This document shows, piece by piece, positions 17,191-25,710 of a DNA stretch of 47,910 nt. A program made the position numbers and the translations under genes. Location of the stretch: assembly GCF_025753815.1 (NCBI RefSeq), contig NZ_JAOWRF010000133.1, positions 1 through 47,910 of the forward strand. Reading direction: 5' to 3'. How positions within the stretch are numbered: position 1 is the stretch's first letter; each line of letters opens with the position of its first letter. Under the pieces are notes generated by a model. The model did not search any database and had not been told where the DNA came from. It was given only the letters and a program-made list of their open reading frames with translations. The DNA is from Plectonema radiosum NIES-515. Lineage in GTDB: Bacteria; Cyanobacteriota; Cyanobacteriia; Cyanobacteriales; Nostocaceae.

Positions 17191-17689
17191 TCCTAACTAT
17201 GAAAGAAAAAGGTTATAACACTATCACTGGTAGATTTATAATTTATCAAATATACTCTGGTAATGTTTTTTTTGCAACTCACAAATTTATGTATATTATT
17301 GGTAATAATTAACACCTTATAACAAGTTCCGGAATTTTGGTAGTAGAGCATCTATGTTTTCATCAAAACTTTATCTCTTTATTTGAAGATAAATATTTAT
17401 TTGATAAATCCCAAAATGGGATGAATATTTTGTAGCAATAATATCAATTTTTTGATAATTTGCTGTCAAAAATTATTCAGGATATATTTTAATAAATCTT
17501 TTACTAAGTCTTCGCTAAGAACTACAAAAACAAGCTTTTATTGTGTGAGTTACTCTCAAAACAGTTAACCAGTAAAAAATGATGCTGGTGTATGTATTCA
17601 ATTTTGACCAACATTATATATCAGTCTGAGTAAAGCGGCAAGTTAAAAGGCATGGTTTTAATCAAGAGTATCAGGATCTATGCCAAGGG
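17191..17689. other. AT-rich intergenic stretch, nothing recognised
   Basis: About 500 bp of AT-rich DNA between the MITE and the Uma2 relic. No open frame with SD, no hairpin of note, no tRNA-like sequence. Confidence 0.4.
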
Positions 17690-18000
17690 ATGTCTAACGA
17701 CAAGCCTTATAAGCGTCTATGCAATTGTTAGACTAGTCTTTGCCCTGGTTGTTCTGCTTGTTTAATTTGTTCTTGTGGTGTGGGATATCGTTTCAACTGG
17801 TCATCATATCAATACATCCATTCTCGCGTTACTCCGCAATAATTTCCACAGTGAACAACCAATTCCCAAATTAATCAGATCAGCAGTATTGCTTTCAACA
17901 ACCCTGGTATTAATTGTTGCAGTTTTTTATCCGCAGGTGTCTCGTCAGAGTCGGGTAGTTCTTCGGCAGAGGGCAAGTACCTCGGCTGGTTTTTTGTCAA
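17690..18000 (-). pseudogene. decayed Uma2-family nuclease gene
   Basis: On the minus strand, from a TTG at 18000, the frame reads RYLPSAEELPDSDETPADKK then LQQLIPGLLKAILLI before a TGA. This is the start of a common cyanobacterial Uma2-type (PD-(D/E)xK-like) protein. Further on, FGNWLFTVEIIAE-stop and, in another frame, RYPTPQEQIKQAEQPGQRLV correspond to later and C-terminal parts of that family. The central catalytic part is gone, there are several stops and at least one frameshift. The boundary at 17690 is approximate. An intact, unrelated Uma2 copy is at 36709. Confidence 0.7.
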
Positions 18001-18053
18001 ATAAGAACATGATTATAACTATTTTTTTCAAGCTAGCTCTAGGGGCACAGCTT

Positions 18054-18362
18054 TTAGGAATAGGGAAATTTCCGCACTTGATATTCAGTAGACTCCACAA
18101 TAGGATAGGATTTTCCCATCGCTGTGTCAAACTTCAAAGCGATCGCTTGCAAAACTGCTTCGGGTACAGCGTCCCAATGTTCACGAGTTTCCCAACGAAT
18201 TATCAAGACAACTTCTGTGAGATCGTTGGGGTTGATCCAAACCTCTTTCCCAATAAATCCTGGATACTTAGCCAACGCTGCTGTCCAAATTTCTGCATCC
18301 TTTTGAATATATTTTTCTCGCAGTTTGGGCGGTATTTTCATCTTGAGTAGTTCGATAACCAC
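18054..18362 (-). CDS. TIGR03792-like cyanobacterial protein
   Basis: 102 residues from a GTG start. The motif series VIELLKMKIPPKLREKYIQK, IWTAALAKYPGFIGKEVWIN, EVVLIIRWETREHWDAVP and a final STEYQVRKF matches the uncharacterised cyanobacterial family TIGR03792. It folds probably as a ferredoxin-like ABM/monooxygenase-type barrel half, given the alpha-beta pattern and the conserved YPGFIGKEV. Antisense overlap with a 191-codon plus-strand frame (17775-18350) is rejected as coding. Function unknown. Confidence 0.82.
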   Translation of the reverse strand: MVIELLKMKIPPKLREKYIQKDAEIWTAALAKYPGFIGKEVWINPNDLTEVVLIIRWETREHWDAVPEAVLQAIALKFDTAMGKSYPIVESTEYQVRKFPYS

Positions 18363-18503
18363 ACCTTTTATTCCTTGTATAATAGTGCAAATTTGTCAAA
18401 ATAGAGTTGTAGGCTAAAATAGCGCTTGCTTTCAGCATAGCTTTAATTACTTACACACAAAAGCAAGAATCGGCTCCTTTAAAAAAACTAATAGGAAAAA
18501 AAT

Positions 18504-18827
18504 ATGGACAACAACAATTGGGTGCAACAATTATTAATGGTTGGTATTGGTACAACCTCTTTGGTGGCAGACAAACTCAAGCAAGTGGGGGATGATTTGG
18601 TCAAGGATGGCAAACTCAATCCGGAACAAGCCAAAGCAGTAATCGATGATATTGCACAGCAGTTAAAGTCCGAACAGGGCAACTTTGAAGGCAATATGCA
18701 ACGGCAAATGCGAAATATGATGCAGGATTTTGGTGTTGCTCGCCAGTCAGAAGTGGACGAACTACGCGGTAGAATTGATCGTCTAGAGCGTCAAATTCGC
18801 GATTTAGAAAATAAGCTCTGGCGTTAG
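18504..18827 (+). CDS. phasin-family-like small coiled-coil protein
   Basis: 107 residues. A short hydrophobic N-terminal part (WVQQLLMVGIGTTSLVADKL) is followed by a KDGKLNPEQAKAVIDDIAQQ segment and a C-terminal coiled coil (QSEVDELRGRIDRLERQIRD). This layout matches the polyhydroxyalkanoate granule-associated/phasin-like group common in cyanobacteria, which coat granules or membranes; the granule role is not shown here. SD-like AGGAAAAA lies before the ATG. It is followed 84 bp later by the FKBP gene in the same direction. Confidence 0.7.
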   Translation: MDNNNWVQQLLMVGIGTTSLVADKLKQVGDDLVKDGKLNPEQAKAVIDDIAQQLKSEQGNFEGNMQRQMRNMMQDFGVARQSEVDELRGRIDRLERQIRDLENKLWR

Positions 18828-18911
18828 TAGGATGCGCTTTCTGATTTAAACTAAGTCTTGTCCTAGTGGTAAACAAGAATCCTAGACCACCTATGTAGGG
18901 AGGACTAACCG

Positions 18912-19433
18912 ATGAAAGCAATTTTACTTAGCGTGGGTTTCATGCTGGTCTGTGTAGTGGTTTTAGTATTGGCTCAAGTTGGCGGAAAACAGGATACATC
19001 TGTTGCTCTACCTTTGACTCAAACTACACCAGCATCCACTACTGTAACTGAAAACAATACCCTGATAGCGAGCAAAACTATGGCTGATGAAAATGTCGTC
19101 ACTACCCCCTCTGGATTGAAGTATGTCGAAATCAAAGAGGGGACTGGTGCTACTCCTAAAACCGGACAAAAAGTGACAGTACACTACATCGGCACTTTAG
19201 AAGATGGTACAAAGTTTGATAGTTCACGCGATCGCGATCGTCCCTTCGACTTTCAACTCGGCGTCGGACAAGTCATCAAAGGTTGGGACGAAGGACTTAG
19301 CACTATGAAAGTAGGCGGTCGTCGCAAATTAATCATCCCCCCAGAGTTAGGTTATGGTGCACGTGGTGCTGGTGGTGTAATTCCTCCTAACGCTACCCTG
19401 CTTTTTGATGTGGAATTGCTGAAAGCTGGGTAA
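18912..19433 (+). CDS. FKBP-type peptidyl-prolyl cis-trans isomerase
   Basis: 173 residues. One N-terminal hydrophobic segment (about 4-22) acts as a signal peptide or anchor, then a Thr/Ser-rich linker, then a complete FKBP domain (about 66-173): [58 protein letters not shown]. The active-site aromatic and Asp residues (Y, F, D, W, Y, F) are in place. It should catalyse proline isomerisation in the periplasm or thylakoid lumen. The SD GGGAGG lies 8 nt before the ATG. Calling it secreted versus membrane-anchored is not decidable by eye: the segment after the TM lacks a clear AxA. Confidence 0.92.
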   Translation: MKAILLSVGFMLVCVVVLVLAQVGGKQDTSVALPLTQTTPASTTVTENNTLIASKTMADENVVTTPSGLKYVEIKEGTGATPKTGQKVTVHYIGTLEDGTKFDSSRDRDRPFDFQLGVGQVIKGWDEGLSTMKVGGRRKLIIPPELGYGARGAGGVIPPNATLLFDVELLKAG

Positions 19434-19443
19434 TGGTTAGTTG

Positions 19444-19597
19444 TTAGTAGTTGGTAGGAAATTCGGCGTTACTGATTTCATGTATGAAAATGATTTTGTG
19501 TAATATCAAAACCCATGTAGAGACGCGATACCCAAGCGTCTCTACATCTAGATTTATATCGCGATTCAGCAACGCTGGAAATTCAACCAACTACTAA
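19444..19597. repeat. MITE-like element abutting the truncated parE
   Basis: Long imperfect inverted ends: left TTAGTAGTTGG then GAAATTCGGCGTTACTGATT; right, reverse-complemented, TTAGTAGTTGG then GAATTTCCAGCGTTGCTGAA. The core holds a GTAGAGACGC...GCGTCTCTAC palindrome (19517-19545). It begins 10 bp after the FKBP stop and ends exactly where the parE frame stops. A sister copy is at 32371-32522. Confidence 0.7.
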
Positions 19598-19644
19598 TCT
19601 TCTAAATCTTGGCTTGCTTCTGGAGAGATAATATGTTGTTTCAT
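19594..19644 (-). pseudogene. 16-codon remnant of a ParE toxin
   Basis: The ATG overlaps the parD stop by 4 bp (ATGA), as in intact parDE operons. It reads MKQHIISPEASQDLED and then TAG. The opening (I-I-S-P-E-A-x-x-D-L) is the standard ParE N-terminus. The stop codon is supplied by the end of the MITE-like element at 19444-19597. The remaining ~80 codons are absent, since the FKBP gene lies just beyond the element. Confidence 0.75.
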
Positions 19645-19907
19645 CCTTGCTTTTCTCTCGCTTGACGCAATTTTTGTCGTAGTTGCTCAACTACAACTTC
19701 CCCATCAATACCTTCTCCTCTATCCAACTGAACAATCGCAACCTCAACTTTTTGTCGTGTTTCTTCTACCCAGTGCTGATAACCTTTTTCCCACTCTAAC
19801 AGCAGCTTCAAGGCTTTACTAAGAACTTCTTCCGCATCCGCATATCTACCTGTAGCAATTTGCGCTTCGATAATTTGCTCTAGTTCAGGTTTTAGTTGGA
19901 TATTCAT
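19641..19907 (-). CDS. ParD-like type II antitoxin
   Basis: 88 residues: MNIQLKPELEQIIEAQIATG then RYADAEEVLSKALKLLLE, a ribbon-helix-helix DNA-binding domain of the ParD/CopG kind, followed by a charged helix (RQKVEVAIVQLDRGEGIDGE) that would bind and neutralise ParE. Normally it represses its own promoter. Here its toxin partner is reduced to 16 codons, so it survives as an orphan antitoxin, able at most to act as a DNA-binding regulator or to neutralise a related toxin elsewhere. Confidence 0.85.
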   Translation of the reverse strand: MNIQLKPELEQIIEAQIATGRYADAEEVLSKALKLLLEWEKGYQHWVEETRQKVEVAIVQLDRGEGIDGEVVVEQLRQKLRQAREKQG

Positions 19908-20052
19908 GATTTATACTTTTAGTTTATTTACAGCTTTAAGCTTGTTATAACAACACTCTTAGTGTTCAACCAAAGCGCTAGGCATTTTCTTATTGGTTCT
20001 TGACAACCCATTTAATAATATTTAAATAATTCTAAGTTTTTGAACCTGGTGG

Positions 20053-21408
20053 TCAATAATTACCTTGTTTAGCTAAATTTTTAAACTTAGTATATTGTGG
20101 GTCAAACAAAAGTTTCACAGTTCCTGTAGGACCATTGCGGTGTTTAGCGATTATCACTTCAGCCACACCGCGCTCAGGTGTATCTGGCGTATAATATTCA
20201 TCTCGATAAAGCATAATAACTAAATCGGCGTCTTGCTCGATGGAACCCGATTCTCTCAAATCAGACAACATCGGACGCTTATTAGTACGCGCTTCCACAC
20301 CTCTACTCAACTGAGATAAAGCAATAACAGGCACACTTAATTCACGAGCTAAACCTTTGAGATTGCGGGTAATTCTGGATAATTCTTGTACGCGATTATC
20401 GCCGGCACCTTCCATTAATTGCAAGTAATCTATGACAATTAATCCCAATTCTGTTCCCTGTTCTGCTTGCAAACGTCGCGCTTGACTCCGCATTTGTGTA
20501 ACGGTAATATTTGGCGTATCGTCAATATAAATTGGCATTTCTGAGAGCATACCAATAGCACGGCTTAAAGGTTCCCACTGAGTTTGGCTAATGCGTCCAC
20601 TCCGCAAATAACCACTTTCAATTCCCGCTTCGCTAGCTAATAATCGCTGCACCAATTGCTCTTTTGACATTTCCAAACTGAAAAAAGCAACGGGTAATTT
20701 ATAAGAAGTAGCAACATTCTGAGCCAGATTGAGGCAGAAGGCCGTTTTTCCCATTGATGGTCTGCCAGCGACAATGATTAAATCAGAACGCTGAAAGCCT
20801 GTAGTCATGGCATCTAAATCATAAAATCCGCAGGGAACACCCGGTAAAGCTATACCTTGATGACGATTTTCTATATCCTGAAAAGCATTAATTAAAGTGT
20901 CAGCAATGTGAACTAAACCTGATTGGGGACGTTCTTGAGTTACGTTGAAAACTTTCTGTTCTGCTTGATCTAAAACTATGGGTAATTCTTTTTCTGTCTC
21001 GAAACCGAGATGGACAATTTCTGACCCGGCTTTAATTAACTGACGCCGCAGATATTTTTCTGTAACCAACGATGCTAAAGCGTCGATGTTAACAGCGGAA
21101 ACGGTGCGATCTACAAGAGAGGCTAATTTATTTCTGCCACCAATGCGGGCAAGCATATCATGGTCAGCTAGCCAATTAATCACCGCCAGCAAATCCGTGG
21201 GTTTATGTTGAGCGAAAAGACGCAGTGCTGCTTGATAAATGTCTTTATGAGCGCTAATATAAAAAGCTTCTGGAATAAGACTTTCGCTAACTCGTCCGAT
21301 CGCTTCTGGGTCTAATAAAATTCCCCCCAAAATCGCTTCTTCCGCTTCGATATTTTGGGGTGGCAAGCGATCGCTTCCATCACCTTGAAAACTTAGTTCT
21401 TCAGCCAT
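20053..21408 (-). CDS. dnaB: replicative DNA helicase DnaB
   Basis: 451 residues, standard length. N-terminal helical domain (LPPQNIEAEEAILGGILLDP at about 15-34), linker, then the RecA-like motor: Walker A GRPSMGKT (215-222, K221), FFSLEMSKEQLVQRLL, Walker B LIVIDYLQLM, QLSRGVEARTNKRPMLSDLR and arginine-finger region. It unwinds DNA ahead of the fork with DnaG. The Walker A and later motifs are uninterrupted, so the intein found in DnaB of several cyanobacteria is absent here. Downstream of rplI on the same strand with a 346-bp gap, the common rplI-dnaB order. Confidence 0.97.
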   Translation of the reverse strand: MAEELSFQGDGSDRLPPQNIEAEEAILGGILLDPEAIGRVSESLIPEAFYISAHKDIYQAALRLFAQHKPTDLLAVINWLADHDMLARIGGRNKLASLVDRTVSAVNIDALASLVTEKYLRRQLIKAGSEIVHLGFETEKELPIVLDQAEQKVFNVTQERPQSGLVHIADTLINAFQDIENRHQGIALPGVPCGFYDLDAMTTGFQRSDLIIVAGRPSMGKTAFCLNLAQNVATSYKLPVAFFSLEMSKEQLVQRLLASEAGIESGYLRSGRISQTQWEPLSRAIGMLSEMPIYIDDTPNITVTQMRSQARRLQAEQGTELGLIVIDYLQLMEGAGDNRVQELSRITRNLKGLARELSVPVIALSQLSRGVEARTNKRPMLSDLRESGSIEQDADLVIMLYRDEYYTPDTPERGVAEVIIAKHRNGPTGTVKLLFDPQYTKFKNLAKQGNY

Positions 21409-21431
21409 AAACTATTTTATATATAAAGAGC

Positions 21432-21522
21432 GGGATTTTATATCTCTGACAAAATCCCTGGGATTCCTTAAGTAGTAAGGGCTTCAGCCCTTAAAAACGA
21501 AGATTTGAGCGGTAAACCGCTC
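21432..21522. repeat. cluster of three short hairpins upstream of dnaB
   Basis: GGGATTTT / AAAATCCC (21432-21439, 21451-21458), AAGGGCTTCAGCCCTT (21477-21492) and GAGCGGTAAACCGCTC (21507-21522). They lie in the rplI-dnaB gap and may be transcript-processing or termination signals or simple repeat relics. The rest of the gap (to 21754) is GC-richer than its surroundings, with no gene seen. Confidence 0.45.
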
Positions 21523-21754
21523 ACCCTCCGGGTTCTGAAGTCGCTCATGGGGGAGACCACGCCACTCTCCTCAACGCGGGGAACCCGCGCACAGAGGTGG
21601 CTCCCCAAGACCGCGCTGGCTCACTACGTTGTTTTAAGTTTAATTTCACCCACTTCCAAGCGCGACAATTTGCGATCGCACTCAATAGCAAACTTTCAAA
21701 CCACAGACCAACACAAATTAACAGAGTGTGTATCTGTGGTTTAACAAAAAGCCG

Positions 21755-22213
21755 TTAGTTAGATACGACTTCAATATCCATTTGTGCGGTTACTTCCGAA
21801 TGCAGCTTAATTTCAGCTTTATAAGTACCTGTTTGGCTGATATCAGGTATAGTAATACCGCGCCGATCTACTTCTAGTCCAGCGCTTTCTTTAATTGCAT
21901 CTGCAACTTCTTGAGTAGTGACAGTACCGAAAATCGCTTCACCTTCACCAACTTGCTTGGCAATTCTCAAGGTAGCAACTTTTTCCAAAGCTGCTTTTTG
22001 CTCAAGCGCTTGTTGCTTGAGTTCTAATTGCCGCTGACGTTCCACCTCGCGACGGCGTTCAACTTGCTTTAGAATACCAGGAGTAGCATTAATTGCCAGC
22101 TTCTGTGGAATCAGATAATTACGAGCATAGCCAGGAGCAACTTCTACTAAGTCACCAGATTTTCCCAGCTTGTTGACATCTTTGTTTAAAACTAACTGTA
22201 CGCGTTTCGCCAT
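21755..22213 (-). CDS. rplI: 50S ribosomal protein L9
   Basis: 152 residues. The N-terminal domain [20 protein letters not shown] and [13 protein letters not shown] is the L9 signature. It is followed by the long connecting helix ([20 protein letters not shown]) and a C-terminal rRNA-binding domain ([13 protein letters not shown]). It binds 23S rRNA near the L1 stalk base. Upstream of dnaB on the same strand, as in many bacteria. Confidence 0.97.
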   Translation of the reverse strand: MAKRVQLVLNKDVNKLGKSGDLVEVAPGYARNYLIPQKLAINATPGILKQVERRREVERQRQLELKQQALEQKAALEKVATLRIAKQVGEGEAIFGTVTTQEVADAIKESAGLEVDRRGITIPDISQTGTYKAEIKLHSEVTAQMDIEVVSN

Positions 22214-22420
22214 CGTTTTTCTTTTTTCTCTCTTTCCGGTAAAATCTGTCTGTTTTTAGCTTTGGGCAGGGTAACTCACATGATTTGTAGCTGTGTTCCC
22301 ACAAGCTAATCGGAGCATATAGCTTAAAGCTTACAGATCCTAGCTTCATGTAGGGTGCGATCGCAACCATTAGCCACAAGAAACTTCACCAGTCCTTAAT
22401 CTGTGAGTGCTTCTCGATCA

Positions 22421-22615
22421 CCCCGCTCCCCCGCTCCCCCGCTCCCCCGCTCCCCCGCTCCCCCGCTCCCCCGCTCCCACTAACTCCCGCTCCCCCGCTC
22501 CCCCGCTCCCCCGCTCCCACTAACTCCCAACTCCCAACTCCCAACTCCCAACTCCCAACTCCCAACTCCCAACTCCCAACTCCTAACTCCCAACTCCTAA
22601 TTCCTAACTCCTAAC
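22421..22615. repeat. long heptanucleotide tandem repeat array (STRR)
   Basis: About 195 bp made of two heptamer types: CCCCGCT repeated about eight times, again four times, separated by CCACTAACTCC, then AACTCCC/AACTCCT repeated about 16 times. Such short tandemly repeated repetitive sequences are known from Calothrix and other heterocystous cyanobacteria. It runs right up to the stop codon of gloB. No spacers, so not a CRISPR array. Confidence 0.9.
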
Positions 22616-23388
22616 TAAAATTTATCTTTCATCCCCCGCAAACGGGCAAAGGTTTGTACTGGGTCGTTACTCTTAACACATGATTGTAACGTCGGCTGCT
22701 CCCAACGTAAAAAGGGATTTGTCCGCTTCTCCACCCCCAGTAGCGAAGGAACAGTCGCTTCTCCCCGACTGCGGTAAGCCTTCACTTCATCATATCTATT
22801 TTGTAAATCGGCGTTTTCTGTATCTACAGTCAGCGCAAATTGAAGATTTTTTAAAGTGTATTCGTGGGCGCACCAAACCCGCGTATCATCCGGTAGAGAG
22901 CGTAGTTTACTCAGGGAATCCACCATTTGTGTAGGAGTTCCTTCAAATAAGCGACCGCAACCCCCAGCAAACAGCGTATCACCGCAGAATAACTCCCCCG
23001 TTTCACCTGGTTGCCCTGGGGGAAAATAGTAAGCGATGTGAGCAGGGGTATGTCCAGGAACAAAGACAATTTCTCCGATTCTGTCTGCAAACTGAACAAT
23101 AGAACCTTCTGCAAGAAATACTTCCTGTCCTGGTATTCTCCCCCGATCCTCAGCACCAGCATAAACCGTCACTTCCGGGAATTTTTGCATTAAGTCTTTA
23201 TTGCCACCAACATGATCCTGATGATGGTGCGTATTAAAAATCGCCACCAACTTAGCGTTTAGTTTAGCAAGTTGCTTTAATACTGGTTCAGCCTCCGCCG
23301 GATCGACTACAGCAGCGATATTTTGCTTTGCATCGAAAAGCAAAAAGATGTAATTGTCTGATAATGCGTCAAGACGAAATACCTGCAT
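22615..23388 (-). CDS. gloB: hydroxyacylglutathione hydrolase (glyoxalase II)
   Basis: 257 residues, the usual length. Metallo-beta-lactamase fold with the dinuclear metal motif [10 protein letters not shown] (H54, H56, D58, H59), a second His in [13 protein letters not shown], a bridging Asp in [18 protein letters not shown], and a His in [13 protein letters not shown]. The C-terminal NPFLRW motif belongs to the glutathione-binding domain. It hydrolyses S-lactoylglutathione to lactate and glutathione in methylglyoxal detoxification. No gloA is nearby. Confidence 0.95.
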   Translation of the reverse strand: MQVFRLDALSDNYIFLLFDAKQNIAAVVDPAEAEPVLKQLAKLNAKLVAIFNTHHHQDHVGGNKDLMQKFPEVTVYAGAEDRGRIPGQEVFLAEGSIVQFADRIGEIVFVPGHTPAHIAYYFPPGQPGETGELFCGDTLFAGGCGRLFEGTPTQMVDSLSKLRSLPDDTRVWCAHEYTLKNLQFALTVDTENADLQNRYDEVKAYRSRGEATVPSLLGVEKRTNPFLRWEQPTLQSCVKSNDPVQTFARLRGMKDKF

Positions 23389-23775
23389 GACACAACCCTC
23401 ATCCTATGTTTCACTTAGCAGCGACAGGTCTACTTTACAAACTATATTAACTATTTATAATTCTTTAATCATAGCTGAAAATAACCATAAATTGTCATAA
23501 ATTACAACCGTATTTACCTTCAAAATCAAAAAAACCTACCTTCAGACATAAATTACGTAAATATACTCTGGATTGAGTAGTAAACGCAAAGTTAAATTTA
23601 TCTAGTTAGTTTCTTTATAAAGATACTAATAAGCCTCAGTATCCAAACAAAATAAATCACAGATATTTGCTCTAAGCTGTGAAATTTAATAATCTTTTAA
23701 TTTTTCTACAGTTCCCTTTTGCAAAAAAGGTGAGCAAGTATTGCCATTTCTTTTTTTGCATCCAAGTAGAGGAAT
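23389..23775. other. intergenic AT-rich region, nothing recognised
   Basis: Divergent promoter region between gloB and the small gene at 23776. AT-rich. No hairpin or repeat that I can defend. A GAGGAA ribosome site lies just before the downstream ATG. Confidence 0.4.
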
Positions 23776-24003
23776 ATGAATTACCAAAATTTTACGTACA
23801 CAGACATTAATAATCAATGTCAATCGGCTGTTAAAAAGATTGTAGATCGAATTCTCCGCTCAGGAAAGATGAGTCGTCAAGATCATATCCTGCTTACCTC
23901 TACCGTGCTCGCTGAAGGTAATCGTAGCGAAGGAAACCGTCACCAAATTAATCGTGTATTTGATTATATCCAGACAGGTCAGCTAAAATTAATTGACTGG
24001 TAG
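23776..24003 (+). CDS. small conserved cyanobacterial protein of unknown function
   Basis: 75 residues, soluble, predicted all-helical: YTDINNQCQSAVKKIVDRIL, SGKMSRQDHILLTSTVLAEG, RHQINRVFDYIQTGQLKLID. The sequence has the feel of a small-protein family widespread in cyanobacteria that I cannot name with certainty. GAGGAATATG at the start gives a good SD. It is isolated, 385 bp from the divergent gloB and 435 bp from the glycan cluster. Real gene likely from SD, composition and conserved-looking ends. Confidence 0.7.
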   Translation: MNYQNFTYTDINNQCQSAVKKIVDRILRSGKMSRQDHILLTSTVLAEGNRSEGNRHQINRVFDYIQTGQLKLIDW

Positions 24004-24438
24004 CATCCGTAGATAATTGTGGCTATTTATCTATCTATAACTCAACACTAAAAAAGTTAATATGCCACATTTATCATGACTTTTAATAACGATAAATAAA
24101 TAAGTTTATTGGATGTAAATACAAGAATTAAAACGATTGATGTAAATAAATATTAATAAATGTTGCTCCAGTTCATAAATAGCAATACTATAATATTTTC
24201 GCTAATTACCGTAAAATTACTAGTAAACTTTTATACTTAATTAAAAAAAGTTTGATTGATCCGTGAATTTTCTATTGAAATGGTAGCAGATGTAAGGTTA
24301 GATTGATTTTGATTTTTCTGATTGCAAGTAACATAAAATCTTTACATTCCGTATCACCAATATTTAAATGTTACTTTTCAAACAAGGGTGTGGTGAATCT
24401 ACTACTTTTTTTGCACACATTAACAACAGCAAAATCTT
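24004..24438. other. promoter region of the glycan cluster, no gene seen
   Basis: 435 bp, very AT-rich. A 62-codon frame (24303-24491) overlapping the start of the next gene has no SD and is rejected. A likely place for regulated promoters of the cluster, but no binding site was identified. Confidence 0.4.
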
Positions 24439-25638
24439 GTGAGTTTACAGCAAAGCAAAACTCAATTGAAAGTTTCAATACTTGTCAGTGACCTATCGAG
24501 CGCTGGAGCAGGAAGGTGGGGAGGTGGAGGTGTTCGTTCATTTTTACTAGCTCAAGCACTCCAAAAGCTTCAATATCAAGTAGAAATTGTCGGATTTGTT
24601 TTTGGTGACGAGCCGGCAGTAATTCCTCAATCGGAAATTCCAGTTAGTAGCTTTGTTGGCTACAACTATCCAAAATTTATCGTATCAGCTTCTGGGCTTC
24701 TGAAAAAACTTGATGGTGATATTATTTATGCAATGCGACCGAAACCAACAACCTTCGGTTTATCTTTGCTAAAAAAATTAAATAATCATCGACCTGTAAT
24801 TTTAGATATAGACGACTGGGAATTAAGTTGGCATGGTGGTGATAAGTGGCAATATCACCCTTCAATTAAGCAATTTGCTAGAGACATTTTTAAATCAGAT
24901 GGTGCTCTTAGATATCCGGATCATCCGCTTTATTTAAAGTGGGTTGAAGGGATGACACAAAATGCTAATGCTATTACAATTCACACCAAATTTTTAAAAG
25001 AGCGATTTGGTGGCTTTTATTTGCCCAATGGTAAAGACACTACTCTATTTGATCCCTCACGCTACGATCCTGAAGAAAGCAGAACACGTTATGGACTGAC
25101 TGGCTATCGCATTTTAATGTTTCCTGGTGCGCCAAGACCATACAAAGGTGTTGAAGATGTATTGATAGCGTTAGATAAACTAAATGAACCAGATTTAAGA
25201 CTGGTAATTGTTGGTGGCAGCCCTTATGATAACTATGATGCTGAACTCACTGAAAAATGGGGACGTTGGATAATTAAATTACCAAAATATCCATCTACAG
25301 AAATGCCTGCAATTGTCGCAGCAGCGCACGTTATTGTTGTCCCTCAACGGAATACCCCAGCAGCTTTAGCTCAGTTTCCATTGAAATTAACTGATGGAAT
25401 GGCAATGGCAAAGCCAGTTTTAGCAACACGGGTAGGAGATATTCCTGATATTTTAGGTGAAACTGGTTATCTAGTTGAGCCAAGTTGCCCTCTTGAAATA
25501 GCGGAGAAAATTCAATACATATTCCAGCATTTAGATGAAGCAAATGAGCGAGGAAAGCTAGCCAGAGAAAGATGTGTGGAATACTACAGTATTGATGCAA
25601 TGACAGCTACTTTAGGAAAAATCATGCAACAGATATAG
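24439..25638 (+). CDS. GT4-family glycosyltransferase
   Basis: 399 residues from a GTG start. GT-B fold: N-terminal Rossmann-like half with VSILVSDLSSAGAGRWGGGG (nucleotide-sugar or acceptor binding), middle DIDDWELSWHGGD, and a C-terminal half MFPGAPRPYKGVEDVLIALD, LVIVGGSPYDNYD, and PLKLTDGMAMAKPVLATRVG with the GT4 donor-binding glutamate position occupied by D in this variant (the usual form is E-x7-E). First gene of a same-strand set with the ABC exporter 19-73 bp downstream, so it probably builds the exported glycan. Confidence 0.85.
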   Translation: MSLQQSKTQLKVSILVSDLSSAGAGRWGGGGVRSFLLAQALQKLQYQVEIVGFVFGDEPAVIPQSEIPVSSFVGYNYPKFIVSASGLLKKLDGDIIYAMRPKPTTFGLSLLKKLNNHRPVILDIDDWELSWHGGDKWQYHPSIKQFARDIFKSDGALRYPDHPLYLKWVEGMTQNANAITIHTKFLKERFGGFYLPNGKDTTLFDPSRYDPEESRTRYGLTGYRILMFPGAPRPYKGVEDVLIALDKLNEPDLRLVIVGGSPYDNYDAELTEKWGRWIIKLPKYPSTEMPAIVAAAHVIVVPQRNTPAALAQFPLKLTDGMAMAKPVLATRVGDIPDILGETGYLVEPSCPLEIAEKIQYIFQHLDEANERGKLARERCVEYYSIDAMTATLGKIMQQI

Positions 25639-25710
25639 TAGTGCATGGATGTATAAGTGTCATTCACGGTATTATTAATACGTAATATTCTGAGAGTAAA
25701 TACATACAGT

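Noticed and set aside
17775-18350. 191-codon plus-strand open frame
   Set aside because: It is antisense to the TIGR03792-like gene and to the Uma2 relic, both of which show recognisable protein patterns; the plus frame shows none and has no SD.
20053-21408. Intein in DnaB
   Set aside because: The Walker A and other insertion sites are continuous and the length is that of a plain DnaB.
22421-22615. Possible CRISPR array
   Set aside because: Units are 7 bp tandem copies with no spacers, and no cas genes are nearby; the Cas4-like gene at 37660 is tied to Argonaute.
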